The position numbers were made by a program, and so were the translations under genes. A stretch of 64,000 nucleotides of DNA from Puniceibacterium sediminis. Lineage in GTDB: Bacteria; Pseudomonadota; Alphaproteobacteria; Rhodobacterales; Rhodobacteraceae. Location of the stretch: positions 62,001 through 126,000 of the forward strand of contig NZ_FZNN01000005.1 of assembly GCF_900188035.1 (NCBI RefSeq), written 5' to 3'. A model generated the notes under the pieces. It was not told the DNA's origin and did not search any database. It saw only the letters and a program-made list of their open reading frames with translations. Positions 17,142-25,959 of this stretch are shown piece after piece (position 1 is the stretch's first letter; the number at the start of each line of letters is the position of its first letter).

Positions 17142-17435
17142 GTGATTGATTTAAATGCCATGACAGCAGAGGATTTCGCCTTGATCGAGGGGATGGAATT
17201 CATGATTGTTTCCGTTGAGCCAGCAGTTCGTTTGAAGTTGATCGAAGTCAGGAAACTGGGTGCGGGTGAGCGTAAGGGCGGCGCTTTTTCCCTTCTTTGG
17301 CAGGGACCACCACATCCGGTTCTGCCACAAGCTACTTATCAGATGTCCCAGGACACGATTGGCAGCCATGATATTTTCCTGGTTCCCGTTTCATGGAAAG
17401 ATGCCGGAGTAGAATATGAGGCAATCTTCACCTAG
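17142..17435 (+). CDS. DUF6916-type small protein
   Basis: 97 residues (MIDLNAMTAEDFALIEGMEF ... YEAIFT). It resembles the DUF6916 family of small beta-rich proteins that usually sit in the same operon as tail-collar proteins and a GNAT. AGGG precedes the start at a fair distance. Here it is separated from those genes by the SLC13 gene and two broken IS elements. Its stop codon lies exactly at the edge of the IS3-type element on its right, so the native 3' end may have been altered. Function unknown. Confidence 0.7.
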   Translation: MIDLNAMTAEDFALIEGMEFMIVSVEPAVRLKLIEVRKLGAGERKGGAFSLLWQGPPHPVLPQATYQMSQDTIGSHDIFLVPVSWKDAGVEYEAIFT

Positions 17436-17908
17436 TGGACCTGTCGCGCTTTCGTGCCGCCCCAAGTGCTCATGTAAGCCACCTTTCGGTCGAAGGCGAC
17501 AGGGCTTTTCCAGCCCAATGCTGAGTGTCGGCGGCGCGGATTGTAGAAGCCGAGATAGCGGCCGATCTTGGCGCGAGCTTCCGAGATGCTGGCGTAGGCC
17601 CGCAGGTAGACGTCTTCGTATTTGCTGCTTCTCCAGAGGCGCTCCACGAAGACGTTGTCGCGCCACGCCCCTTTGCCATCCATGCTGATCTTGATCTCCC
17701 GGCTCGCCAGGACCTTGATGAAGTCGGTCGATGTGAACTGGCTACCCTGATCCGTGTTGAAGATCTCGGGAGCGCTGTGGCGCGCCAACGCCCCCTCCAC
17801 TGCTTCAATGCAAAAATCCGCTTCCAGCGTGATCGACACGCGCCAAGACAGCACCCGGCGGGTGAACCAGTCCAGCACAGCGGCGAGCTAGATGAACCCG
17901 CGCGCCAT

Positions 17909-17948
17909 CCACCGCCCGGCAGGGCATGCGTGCATACCCGAGAGGGAG
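17909..17948 (+). repeat. Hairpin insert, copy E (about 37 bp net)
   Basis: On the plus strand it begins CCACCGCCCGGCAG and ends CCCGAGAGGGAG, with a GGGCATGC / GCATACCC stem. In the IS3-type OrfB it lies just after the codons for DITYI, 12 bases beyond the first catalytic Asp codon. It is inverted relative to the gene. The 40 bases between conserved codons include one expected Pro codon. Confidence 0.8.
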
Positions 17949-18329
17949 AATGTAGGTGATGTCCATCGCCCACACCTGGTTGGGCCGGGTGATCGGCAGC
18001 TTCCTCAGCAGATAGGGGTAGATCTTGTGCCCTGGCACCGGTTTCGAGGTGTTGGGCTTGCGATAGAGCGCCTCAATCCCCATGCGCTTCATCAATGTGG
18101 CAACGTGCAGCCGCCCGACCTTGAAGCCTTCCTTAACCAGCAGGCCCTGCAGCATCCGGCTGCCCGCGAAGGGAAATTCCATGTGCAGTTTGTCGATCCG
18201 GTACATCAGCTTCAGATCGGAAGCCCGGATCGAGCGCGGCTAGTAGTAGACGCTGCCCCTGCTGATCCCCAGCACCTTGGCCTGACGGCCGACACTTAGC
18301 TTAGCTGTCCGGTCGATCATCTTTTTGCG

Positions 18330-18373
18330 CCCCCCTCTCGGCAGATTGCTGCGCAATCGCCTGCCGGGCAACG
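18330..18373 (-). repeat. Hairpin insert, copy B (about 43 bp)
   Basis: On the minus strand it begins CGTTGCCCGGCAG and ends CTGCCGAGAGGGG. The stem is GGCAG, a GCG bulge, then ATTGC paired with GCAATCTGCC. It lies between the OrfA sequence LLS and the KKMID segment of the IS3-type element. Its exact right edge is uncertain by one to three bases. Confidence 0.8.
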
Positions 18374-18671
18374 GGACAGCAGACCCGCCTTGCCGAGCGC
18401 GCCGGACAAAAAATCGTTCTCCAGCGTCAGCTCCCCGATCTTGGCATGCAGGGTCTTCACGTCGATCACCGGTTCCGGCTCGGCCTTCGGCCCATCACCA
18501 AACACCCCGGTCGCGCTCTGAAGAAGCAGATCACGCCATTGCTTGATCTGGTTAGGATGGAGGTCGAAATCCTGCGCCAACTAGATCAGCGTCTTCTCGC
18601 CCTTGATAGCGGCTACCGCCACTTTCGCCTTGAATGCCGGGCTGTGGTTCCGGCGCGGTCGTCTTGCCATG

Positions 18672-19564
18672 GTCTTCTCCTCGCTCGCAGCATCATGCTG
18701 CTGTTGCGCAGAAAATCCACCTATCCCGGCTGTTCAGATTTCCGAAACCACCTCTAAACGCCGCCTGAACGCGTCAGAAGGCTGAGTTCTGCGCTTTTCT
18801 GCCGTTCGTGACGAGCGCAGCGAACGGCAGCTCCCCGCCCCTTCCGTATGATGTTCAAAAGTCCCATGCAGATCATTCCGTTGCCTCCCAATGCGCGTCG
18901 CAGAGCGGAAGATCACAAGGGGCAAATCTCAATGAAAATCATGCGGCCACCCGGCTCACTTCTGGGTGGAAATCAACACCCCCTGCCTGCAGCTTCACGG
19001 AAATGGCACGATTCACCGACTGCGCGGCGTTTCGAGCGGCTTTTCCATGTCCACTCTCTCCGTCGGGAAGCATAGCGTTAGTCAAAAAATATGTAACAAA
19101 AAAGTACATATTTTTTATGTTATCGTGACAATTTGGTCAATTGTCTATTTTTGTCATTACAAATATTGACACATTTTGCAATTATGTGTACTTGAGTTCA
19201 CAACTTCGGCGGAGAGGATTTGGAGGACTGATGTGTTAAACCTTCTGGAGATTTACCACAGGTAACCGCAACGCAAGCGACGAGCATTTTGCCGCTTCGG
19301 CGGCGCACAGGCTTGAAAAGCTTGCATCAGATCCGAACGCTGTTCGGGACATCAATCTAACCGGTTCCCTCTGCTGTATGATTCGCTGCGGCAGCCTCAA
19401 AGCACACGCTGCATAGCGGAGGCTGACAGGCTGCCAGCCGATACGCGCATGCCGCTCAGGGAAATGCTTCAATCGCGTTTTGCTGACCGAGCTCTTGTGC
19501 GCCGGAAAGCACACTGGATTCACACCAACTGTGGCCGCAAAGAACCAAACAATAGGAAAAAGCT
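18672..19564. other. Gene-free stretch with inverted repeats upstream of the RraA-like gene
   Basis: I recognise no gene here. The stretch includes a perfect 10-base hairpin (CTGCCGTTCG, 18799-18808, with its complement at 18821-18830) in a GC-rich part. The part from 19080 to 19200 is strikingly AT-rich. The last 350 bases show no coding signal I can name. Confidence 0.5.
19084..19189 (+). promoter_or_regulatory. AT-rich control region with two inverted repeats before the RraA-like operon
   Basis: A perfect 12-base inverted repeat (AAAAAATATGTA at 19084-19095, complement at 19105-19116) is followed by a 6-base one (ACACAT 19169-19174, ATGTGT 19184-19189). The second overlaps a TTGACA hexamer at 19166-19171. 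Operator and promoter functions are inferred from position only. The regulator is perhaps the GntR gene at the end of the operon. Confidence 0.45.
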
Positions 19565-20290
19565 ATGAGCGATTACATCTTGTCCAGTGAGATCCGTGAC
19601 AAATTAAGGAAGGTATCCACGGCTTCCGTCGCGACGGCTCTGTTCAAGCGCGGTTTGCGCAATCAGTTTGTACAAGGTGTTGTGCCGATGGCGCGCAAGC
19701 CGGTGACCATGGTCGGCCAGGCCTTCACGCTGCGCTACATCCCTGCCCGGGAGGATCGCAATCCAATCACCATTTTCCGGGAACGCGACCACAAGCAACG
19801 CGTGGCGGTGGAAACCTGTCCCGAAGGTCATGTGCTGGTAATGGATGCCCGCAAGGACAGCCGCGCCGCCACGGCCGGATCGATCCTCGTCACCCGCCTT
19901 GCGAAACGCGGCGCCGCCGGCGTCGTGTCGGACGGTGGCGTGCGCGACGCGATCGGCATCGCTGCGCTTGACATGCCCGCCTATTTTGCCTGCTCCTCGG
20001 CACCGACAAACCTCACGTTGCATGAGGCCATTGACATAAACGTGCCGATTTCTTGCGGTGACGCGCCGGTCTTTCCCGGCGATGTCATGCTGGGGGACGG
20101 TGATGGCGTGATGGTAATCCCGGCCCACCTTGCCGATGAGATCGCAGAAGAATGCACGAACATGGAATCCTACGAAGATTTCGTGCTGGAGCAAGTGAAC
20201 GAGGGCGCTGGGATCATCGGCCTCTATCCGGCAACGGACGAAGAAAACCTCGTGAAATACGACGCATGGCGCGAACGGACAGGACGATAA
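19565..20290 (+). CDS. RraA-like / HMG-aldolase-family protein
   Basis: 241 residues. The RraA fold is recognised by GQAFTLRYIPA, VLVMDARKDSRAATAGSIL, the metal and substrate motif GAAGVVSDGGVRDAIGI, and GDVMLGDGDGVMVIP. Only some members of this family inhibit RNase E; many are class II aldolases or act on sugar-acid-derived 2-oxo acids. AGGAAAAAGCT precedes the ATG. The stop is one base from the start of an aldehyde dehydrogenase of the oxoglutarate-semialdehyde type, and a TTT importer follows. A catabolic step on a sugar acid is therefore more likely than RNase control (inference). Confidence 0.78.
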   Translation: MSDYILSSEIRDKLRKVSTASVATALFKRGLRNQFVQGVVPMARKPVTMVGQAFTLRYIPAREDRNPITIFRERDHKQRVAVETCPEGHVLVMDARKDSRAATAGSILVTRLAKRGAAGVVSDGGVRDAIGIAALDMPAYFACSSAPTNLTLHEAIDINVPISCGDAPVFPGDVMLGDGDGVMVIPAHLADEIAEECTNMESYEDFVLEQVNEGAGIIGLYPATDEENLVKYDAWRERTGR

Positions 20291-20291
20291 T

Positions 20292-21812
20292 ATGACCGAT
20301 ACCCTCCATGGAAATCACCTGATCGCAGGAAAACGGGTCAGCTCAGAGGCGCGGTTCTTATCCGCGCCCGCGACGGGCAGCGCCTTTGAGTTCTCGGCGG
20401 GGTCTCCCAAGCTTGTGGCCGAGGCTTGTGCTGCTGCCGAGGCCGCATTTGCGGGATTCGCCGCCACGTCCCGCGAGCAGCGCGCGAAGCTTTTGGAAAC
20501 CATAGCTGACGAGATCGACGCCCGTGGTGGCCAGATCACCGAGGTCGGAAGCGCGGAAACGGGGCTACCCGCAGCCCGCCTGCAGGGCGAGCGCGGCCGG
20601 ACCACCGGTCAGTTGCGTCTCTTTGCCTCGCACATTTTGGCCGGAGATTACCTTGATCGGCGACATGACGCGGCGCTGCCAGATCGTCAGCCGCTTCCCC
20701 GTCCTGATTTACGGATGATGCAGCGCCCCGTTGGCCCGGTGGCGGTCTTCGGTGCGTCCAATTTTCCGCTGGCGTTCTCGGTGGCCGGTGGCGACACCGC
20801 AGCGGCGCTTGCCGCGGGGTGTCCCGTCGTCGTCAAGGGGCACGGCGCGCATCCTGGCACGGGTGAGATCGTTGGTGACGCAATCGTCGCTGCACTCGAA
20901 AAACTTGGGATGGACGCGGGCATCTTCAGCCTCGTCCAGGGGGGCAGTCGCGCGGTGGGAGAAGCGCTTGTGACGGATCCGCGGATCAAGGCCGTCGGCT
21001 TCACCGGAAGCCTTGGCGGTGGGCGCGCGCTTTTTGATCTTTGCGCCTCGCGCCCCGAGCCGATCCCGTTCTTCGGGGAGCTCGGAAGCGTTAATCCCAT
21101 GTTCGTTCTGCCGCAAGCAGCCTCTGCCCGTGGCGCGGATATAGGCGCTGGCTGGGCCGGAAGTCTTACGATGGGTGTCGGACAGTTCTGCACCAACCCG
21201 GGCATTGCGATTGTGCTAGACGGGCCAGATGCGAATGCATTTGTGCAATCGGCGACAGATGGGCTCAGTTCCATTGAAGGCCAGACCATGCTGACAGATG
21301 GCATGGCCGCCGCCTACCGCAAAGGCGCCCGGCGGGTTTCCGAAGGCGCGGGCGTCAAGTCTCTCCTGAGCACATCCTGCGAGGGTCGGAATGCCGCGCC
21401 GTATCTGTTCGAGGTCTTGGCCAGCGACTGGATGGCCAATGAAGAGTTGTCCGAAGAAGTGTTCGGCCCTCTCGGGCTGGTGATCCGGGTGAAGGACGCA
21501 TCGCAGATGAAGGAAATAGCGCATAGCTTCAAAGGCCAATTGACCGCAACGCTTCAGATGGATGACGGCGATATCGACCTTGCGCGGGAGCTGCTGCCCG
21601 TGCTGGAGCGAATGGCTGGTCGCGTCATGGCCAATGGTTTCCCGACAGGGGTCGAGGTCTGCGACTCCATGGTTCACGGGGGCCCCTATCCGGCAAGCAC
21701 CAACTTTGGTGCCACATCCGTCGGCACACTTTCCATCCGACGCTTCCTGCGGCCGGTGTGTTACCAGAACCTCCCCGAAGCGCTTCTTCCGGCCGATCTC
21801 GTGTACGTTTAG
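20292..21812 (+). CDS. NADP-type aldehyde dehydrogenase (2-oxoglutarate semialdehyde dehydrogenase-like)
   Basis: 506 residues: PVAVFGASNFPLAFSVAGGD (cofactor-binding region), AVGFTGSLGGG, the general-base Glu in FFGELGSVNP and the catalytic Cys in GVGQFCTNPG. Length and the ELGSVNP / GQFCTNPG pair match the enzymes that oxidise 2,5-dioxopentanoate to 2-oxoglutarate, the last step of non-phosphorylating pentose, aldarate and hydroxyproline pathways. It follows the RraA-like gene by one base and precedes the TTT importer. Substrate assignment is family inference. Confidence 0.85.
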   Translation: MTDTLHGNHLIAGKRVSSEARFLSAPATGSAFEFSAGSPKLVAEACAAAEAAFAGFAATSREQRAKLLETIADEIDARGGQITEVGSAETGLPAARLQGERGRTTGQLRLFASHILAGDYLDRRHDAALPDRQPLPRPDLRMMQRPVGPVAVFGASNFPLAFSVAGGDTAAALAAGCPVVVKGHGAHPGTGEIVGDAIVAALEKLGMDAGIFSLVQGGSRAVGEALVTDPRIKAVGFTGSLGGGRALFDLCASRPEPIPFFGELGSVNPMFVLPQAASARGADIGAGWAGSLTMGVGQFCTNPGIAIVLDGPDANAFVQSATDGLSSIEGQTMLTDGMAAAYRKGARRVSEGAGVKSLLSTSCEGRNAAPYLFEVLASDWMANEELSEEVFGPLGLVIRVKDASQMKEIAHSFKGQLTATLQMDDGDIDLARELLPVLERMAGRVMANGFPTGVEVCDSMVHGGPYPASTNFGATSVGTLSIRRFLRPVCYQNLPEALLPADLVYV

Positions 21813-22445
21813 CTTCGGTCACATAAATCCACTGTACCGCCACTGTATTCTTTTGCGGTGGCGGAACCACAAGTCAGCTGCGGGCCGGTGGCTACGCCTA
21901 CCCCCATCAGACAACCTCGCCCCTGCAATTGCCAAGGCCGCTTTGCACGTTTGGCATGCGGCATGCGGCGGGGCTATGCGGATCACAATATGTTAAAAGT
22001 TGTTCTCAAAAAGAACATACAACGCACAAAAATCACACATTTTCTCCAAAATTGGTAATATTTCGCATTGATTTGTAAATATTATACAAGTATCGTGATT
22101 CAAGTCTCCCGATCCACACCGTCTGCTGCGCTGACGGTTTCAGGGGGCCGAAGCTTGGTAATATATGGGAGGATGTTATCAGTCGCATTTGGAGCACAGT
22201 CGCGTCGTGCTTCAATGGGTGCAAAGTTTCGATCAGGCGATGGCGCGCCCCTTGCAGCCAGATCGCGCCCAGTCATTTTCAAAAGCGCGCAAGCAAAGTC
22301 CTGAACCTCATTCAGGCTTGGCTTTCTCTCAAAAAGACAAACTTGAAGTTGCTCTGTCGAAGCGCCCTGCTTCGTCGGACCAGTCGGTTCATTCAACTTG
22401 CCAGACTTATCTGGATCACGACATCTATTAAGGAGGAACAGGTCT
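21813..22445 (+). promoter_or_regulatory. Long leader of tctC with inverted repeats
   Basis: No gene is recognised. AT-rich DNA holds TGTTCT (22001-22006) paired with AGAACA (22012-22017), and TAATATTT (22056-22063) paired with AAATATTA (22077-22084). Both resemble operator half-sites. A strong AAGGAGG at 22431-22437 sets the tctC start. Confidence 0.45.
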
Positions 22446-23411
22446 ATGTTTTCTAAAAGCCTGAAAGGCAAAATCGCGTTGGCACTTGGTGCCTGCATCA
22501 TTGGTACCTCGGTTGCTGCGGCGGATTTCCCGACCCGCGATATTCGTCTAATCGTTCCGTGGCCGGCGGGCGGCGGTGCGGACGCCATTTCGCGCAAGAT
22601 CAGCAACATTGCCGAAGATGAACTGCCAAAATCTGTCTATGTGGAAAATATCGCGGGTGCCGTGACGGCGACCGGTCTGATCCAGATGACCAATTCGCGC
22701 CCGGACGGGCACACCGTCGGCGTGCTGACCTACGACAGTGTCATCACCCTGCCGCGTGGCCAGATGGTGCCCGGCTATTCGCTGGACAACATGACACCGA
22801 TCGCCCGCATCACCACCGAAGCCGATGCGATCGTCGTCTCCAAGCACTCCGGAATCAACACCTTCGAAGAACTGGTGGAAGCGGCGAAGGCCAGTCCCGG
22901 CACAGTGCGCGTCGGCGTGGCTCCAAAGGGGTCGGGTCCGTATCTGTCGGTCATCCAGCTTGAAAAACTGTTGGACGTCGATTTCAACGTGATCACCTAT
23001 GCCGGATCTTCAAGCGCAGAAGCAGAAGCACTCCTGTCTGGCGAGCTTGATGCAGCAATCTCGAGCCTGGGCGATTTCAGCGGCATCATTGCGTCGGGCG
23101 ATGTCAAAGGTGTGGTTGAACTGTCCTCTGTGCAAAACCTGACCTACACGGACGTGCCCACGATCAGTTCAAAGGGCTACGATCTGCAAACGGGCAGTTT
23201 CATCATTCTTTCGGCTCCGAAAGACACTCCGCCAGAGGCCGTCGCCACGATCGAGACAGCGTTCAAAACGGCATACGATAGTGCAGAGTTCCAGGACTGG
23301 CTGAAGCAGGTTGGCGTCACCCCAGACTGGCTCGGCTCGGACGAGGTCAAAGGCTGGATGGACGAGCTCCAGAACAAGACGTTCAAGCTCATGGACGAAC
23401 TGAATCTGTAA
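22446..23411 (+). CDS. tctC: TTT transporter substrate-binding protein
   Basis: 321 residues from ATG 22446, chosen because AAGGAGG precedes it and a signal peptide (MFSKSLKGKIALALGACIIG to SVAAA) begins there. The mature protein shows the Bug/TctC features FPTRDIRLIVPWPAGGGADA and a late DWLGSDEVKGWMDE segment. It is periplasmic and delivers a carboxylate to the TctAB membrane pair encoded just downstream. The next gene starts after ~210 bases that contain no other gene. Upstream enzymes suggest a sugar acid as ligand (inference). Confidence 0.9.
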   Translation: MFSKSLKGKIALALGACIIGTSVAAADFPTRDIRLIVPWPAGGGADAISRKISNIAEDELPKSVYVENIAGAVTATGLIQMTNSRPDGHTVGVLTYDSVITLPRGQMVPGYSLDNMTPIARITTEADAIVVSKHSGINTFEELVEAAKASPGTVRVGVAPKGSGPYLSVIQLEKLLDVDFNVITYAGSSSAEAEALLSGELDAAISSLGDFSGIIASGDVKGVVELSSVQNLTYTDVPTISSKGYDLQTGSFIILSAPKDTPPEAVATIETAFKTAYDSAEFQDWLKQVGVTPDWLGSDEVKGWMDELQNKTFKLMDELNL

Positions 23412-23624
23412 CCACCAAGCATGATGTCTCCGGTCCTGTATCGGAGACATCGCCCTCCGGGGGCGCTTTGTTTGGGGTGGTGATGCAAGCGCTATCATCG
23501 ACCGGCAAGCTGCCCCATACCAACGCAGCAGCTCGCACGAGATGTTCCACCGTGCCTCTTGACGCTGAGTCCAAAACAGCAGCTTGCCGCTACCCCCACC
23601 AACAACCCAGCCCGGGAGAAGACG

Positions 23625-24074
23625 ATGCTCTTAAACAGGCCTCTGGTATTTCTATATGTCATTCTTGCAGTGTCTGTCGGATATCTCATCTCGGCACTGA
23701 ATTTAGGCGCCCCGATATCCGAGAGCGGATTGACACCTTCGTTCTTTCCCATCCTGGTGGGGGGCGCTGCGATCTTCTTTTGCAGCATTCTCATTCTTCA
23801 GAAGCTGCGTGCCGAACCCGAAAAGTTCCAGTCTGATGTGCCGCGGAATTACACCCACATCTGGGTCGTGGTCGCTATTTTCTTTTACATTCTCGGCTTT
23901 AAACCAATGGGATACTTCATCTCGTCGGGCCTCTTCGTTTTCGCGCTTATCGTACTTTTTTCTTCTTTCGAGAAGCTTCTGCAGAAGGCCGCCATATCGG
24001 CGGTAATTGTCGTGATTGCCTATGTCATGTTTCAGCAATTGTTCGGGGTCCGACTCCCGACGCTTTGGGGTTAA
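23625..24074 (+). CDS. tctB: TTT transporter small membrane subunit
   Basis: 149 residues from ATG 23625 (MLLNRPLVFLYVILAVSVGY), preceded by GGGAGAAG. Four hydrophobic helices are arranged as in TctB. An upstream in-frame ATG at 23559 would add a hydrophilic tail with no ribosome site. It is encoded 3 bases ahead of tctA and acts with it in the inner membrane. Confidence 0.88.
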   Translation: MLLNRPLVFLYVILAVSVGYLISALNLGAPISESGLTPSFFPILVGGAAIFFCSILILQKLRAEPEKFQSDVPRNYTHIWVVVAIFFYILGFKPMGYFISSGLFVFALIVLFSSFEKLLQKAAISAVIVVIAYVMFQQLFGVRLPTLWG

Positions 24075-24077
24075 GTC

Positions 24078-25604
24078 ATGGATTTCATTTTTCTTGTTTT
24101 CAACAGCTTCACCCTCCTGCTGGATCCGTTCAATCTGACCTACGTGATCCTGGGCTTCGTGATCGGCACCGTTTTTGCAGCCATTCCCGGTCTGACTGCG
24201 ACGCTGGCGATGGCCTTGCTGCTGCCGGTGACCTACACACTCAGCGTTGAAACCGCGCTTATGGCCTGTGCCAGCATCTACATGGCCGGCATGTGCGGCG
24301 GGAGCATCACGGCAATCACGATCAACATTCCGGGTGCGCCATCCTCGATGATGACCGCGCTGGACGGGTATCCCATGCAACAACAGGGCAAAGGCGCCCT
24401 TGCGTTGGGCCACGCGGCCCTCGGCTCGATGATCGGCGGTGCTGTCGGGGCTTTGCTCCTTATTGCGGTCGCGCCTTTCGTGGCCGAAGTCTCCTTGCTC
24501 GTCAAAACGACCGGCAAATTCTCTCTGCTTGCATTTGCCATCATCGTTGTCGTGATCGCACAGCGCGGACAAATAGCGCAGGCCGGTCTGGCCGCCTGTA
24601 TCGGGCTCATGCTTGCGACCGTAGGCCTGGACGCAATGGAACCGATCACCCGCTTCACCTACGGCTATTCCAACCTCACGGCAGGTATCGACCTGATGCC
24701 CGTCATCATCGGCACCTTCGCCATCGCCGAAGTCCTGACACAGGCCGTGGCATCCAATGATATCAGCGCCTTTGCCGCGGCCGCCGACAAGGTCAAGATC
24801 AGACGCCGCGATTTTCTGCCGCCGCTTTCCGACATCCGCAAAATTGGCTTTGGCTGTTATATCAAGTCCTGCCTAATCGGGTATTTCGTGGGGACACTGC
24901 CGGGCGCCGGAGGATCAATGGGCTCTTTCCTCGCCTATACCGAGGCTGTCCGCACCTCGTCCGAGCCGGAAACCTTCGGCAAAGGAAACCCGAAAGGTAT
25001 TGCTGCGTCCGAAAGTGCCAACAATGCTGTCTGTGGCGGAGCCATGGTGCCGATGCTGACCTTCGGCATCCCGGGCGATCCGATCACGGCGATCATGCTC
25101 GGCGTGCTGGTCATCAACGGTATCCAGCCCGGGCCGCAACTGATGACCGCCCAGGCCCCCTTGATCGCGCCGATGCTGGCAACTCTCCTGTTTAGCGCGG
25201 TGGTGCTCATTCCCTTGACGCTCTACCTGCTCGGACCTTACTTCATCAAGATCGTATCAGTTCGCAAGGATGTCCTCTACGCGGTCATCGCTCTTCTGGC
25301 TGTGGTAGGAAGCTACGTTGCAACCTATTCCACCTTCCAGATGTTCATGGCTCTGGGCATGGGTGTTCTGGCCTTCTATCTGCGGCGCAACGGGTTCCCG
25401 GTAATCACGATGCTGCTCGGCTATATCCTGGGCCCCAACCTGGAGGAATTCCTGCGGCGTTCACTGGCCCTGTCCAACGGGGATCCGACGACCTTCGTCA
25501 CCAATCCGGACAGCTTGTTCTTTGTTCTGCTTACTCTGGTCTTTGTCTACTTCCTCGTAATCAGGAAGCCGACCAAGAACCCGACGGTCTCCACGGGCAT
25601 GTGA
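24078..25604 (+). CDS. tctA: TTT transporter large membrane subunit
   Basis: 508 residues and about a dozen hydrophobic segments. TctA hallmarks are GTVFAAIPGLTATLAMALLL and SITAITINIPGAPSSMMTALD in the first half, and GTLPGAGGSMGSFLAYTEA plus LTFGIPGDPITAIMLGVL in the second (the inverted-repeat halves). It is the transport channel of the TctABC importer, ion-coupled rather than ATP-driven by family knowledge. It is the last transporter gene before the GntR regulator. Confidence 0.93.
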   Translation: MDFIFLVFNSFTLLLDPFNLTYVILGFVIGTVFAAIPGLTATLAMALLLPVTYTLSVETALMACASIYMAGMCGGSITAITINIPGAPSSMMTALDGYPMQQQGKGALALGHAALGSMIGGAVGALLLIAVAPFVAEVSLLVKTTGKFSLLAFAIIVVVIAQRGQIAQAGLAACIGLMLATVGLDAMEPITRFTYGYSNLTAGIDLMPVIIGTFAIAEVLTQAVASNDISAFAAAADKVKIRRRDFLPPLSDIRKIGFGCYIKSCLIGYFVGTLPGAGGSMGSFLAYTEAVRTSSEPETFGKGNPKGIAASESANNAVCGGAMVPMLTFGIPGDPITAIMLGVLVINGIQPGPQLMTAQAPLIAPMLATLLFSAVVLIPLTLYLLGPYFIKIVSVRKDVLYAVIALLAVVGSYVATYSTFQMFMALGMGVLAFYLRRNGFPVITMLLGYILGPNLEEFLRRSLALSNGDPTTFVTNPDSLFFVLLTLVFVYFLVIRKPTKNPTVSTGM

Positions 25605-25918
25605 TAAGCTTCCGTTCCAAGGCCGGGTGGCGACAACAAACTGAATATGCGTTTGTATAGAAACTCCATTACCCCGCGGGCCGCTATGTATCAGGAAGTA
25701 GGCGTGCCTCCCCAAAGCCAAAAGCGGCTTGATGGCACAAGGCGAAACAACGCAGGCCATATCTTCCGGTGACCACCGGCCCGGCATACGCCTCCGAAGG
25801 TCCGGCAGTTCGCGACTGCCATGGATCATGTGTATCAACGGTCGGTCCCAAAAACGCGCCACCGTCAGGCTTTTAACTAAGCCAATTTGCAGACTATTAA
25901 GGACAAAAGTTGCACGGC

Positions 25919-25928
25919 CAGTGTACAC
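25919..25928 (+). promoter_or_regulatory. Candidate operator before the GntR gene
   Basis: The perfect palindrome AGTGTACACT lies about 30 bases before the TTG start. Its GT-N-AC core fits FCD-type GntR sites, so autoregulation is plausible. Confidence 0.4.
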
Positions 25929-25959
25929 TCCAGTCCAATCCAAAACAAAGGAGACCACG

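Larger units (their letters stand above)
17432..18671 (-). pseudogene. IS3-family transposase (OrfA+OrfB), broken by two hairpin inserts and three TAG stops
   Basis: The minus-strand frames assemble into OrfA (from ATG 18671, MARRPRRNHSPAFKAKVAVA ... QDFDLHPNQIKQWRDLLLQS ... ENDFLSGALGKAGLLS) and OrfB (KKMIDRT ... YRIDKLHMEFPFAGSRML ... NQVWAMDITYI ... LAAVLDWFTRRVLSWRVS ... NTDQGSQFTS ... HSALGWKSPVAFDRK). Inactivation is by hairpin inserts at ~18330-18373 (between LLS and KKMID) and 17909-17948 (between DITYI and MARGF), plus in-frame TAG codons at 18581-18583, 18240-18242 and 17888-17890. The terminal inverted repeats were not identified. Confidence 0.8.

Noticed and set aside
18734-18925. 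A short minus-strand frame around the hairpin at 18799-18830
   Set aside because: It is probably a translated repeat hairpin rather than a protein gene.
22100-22609. A 169-codon minus-strand frame upstream of tctC
   Set aside because: It overlaps the tctC signal-peptide coding region and shows no family resemblance or ribosome site.
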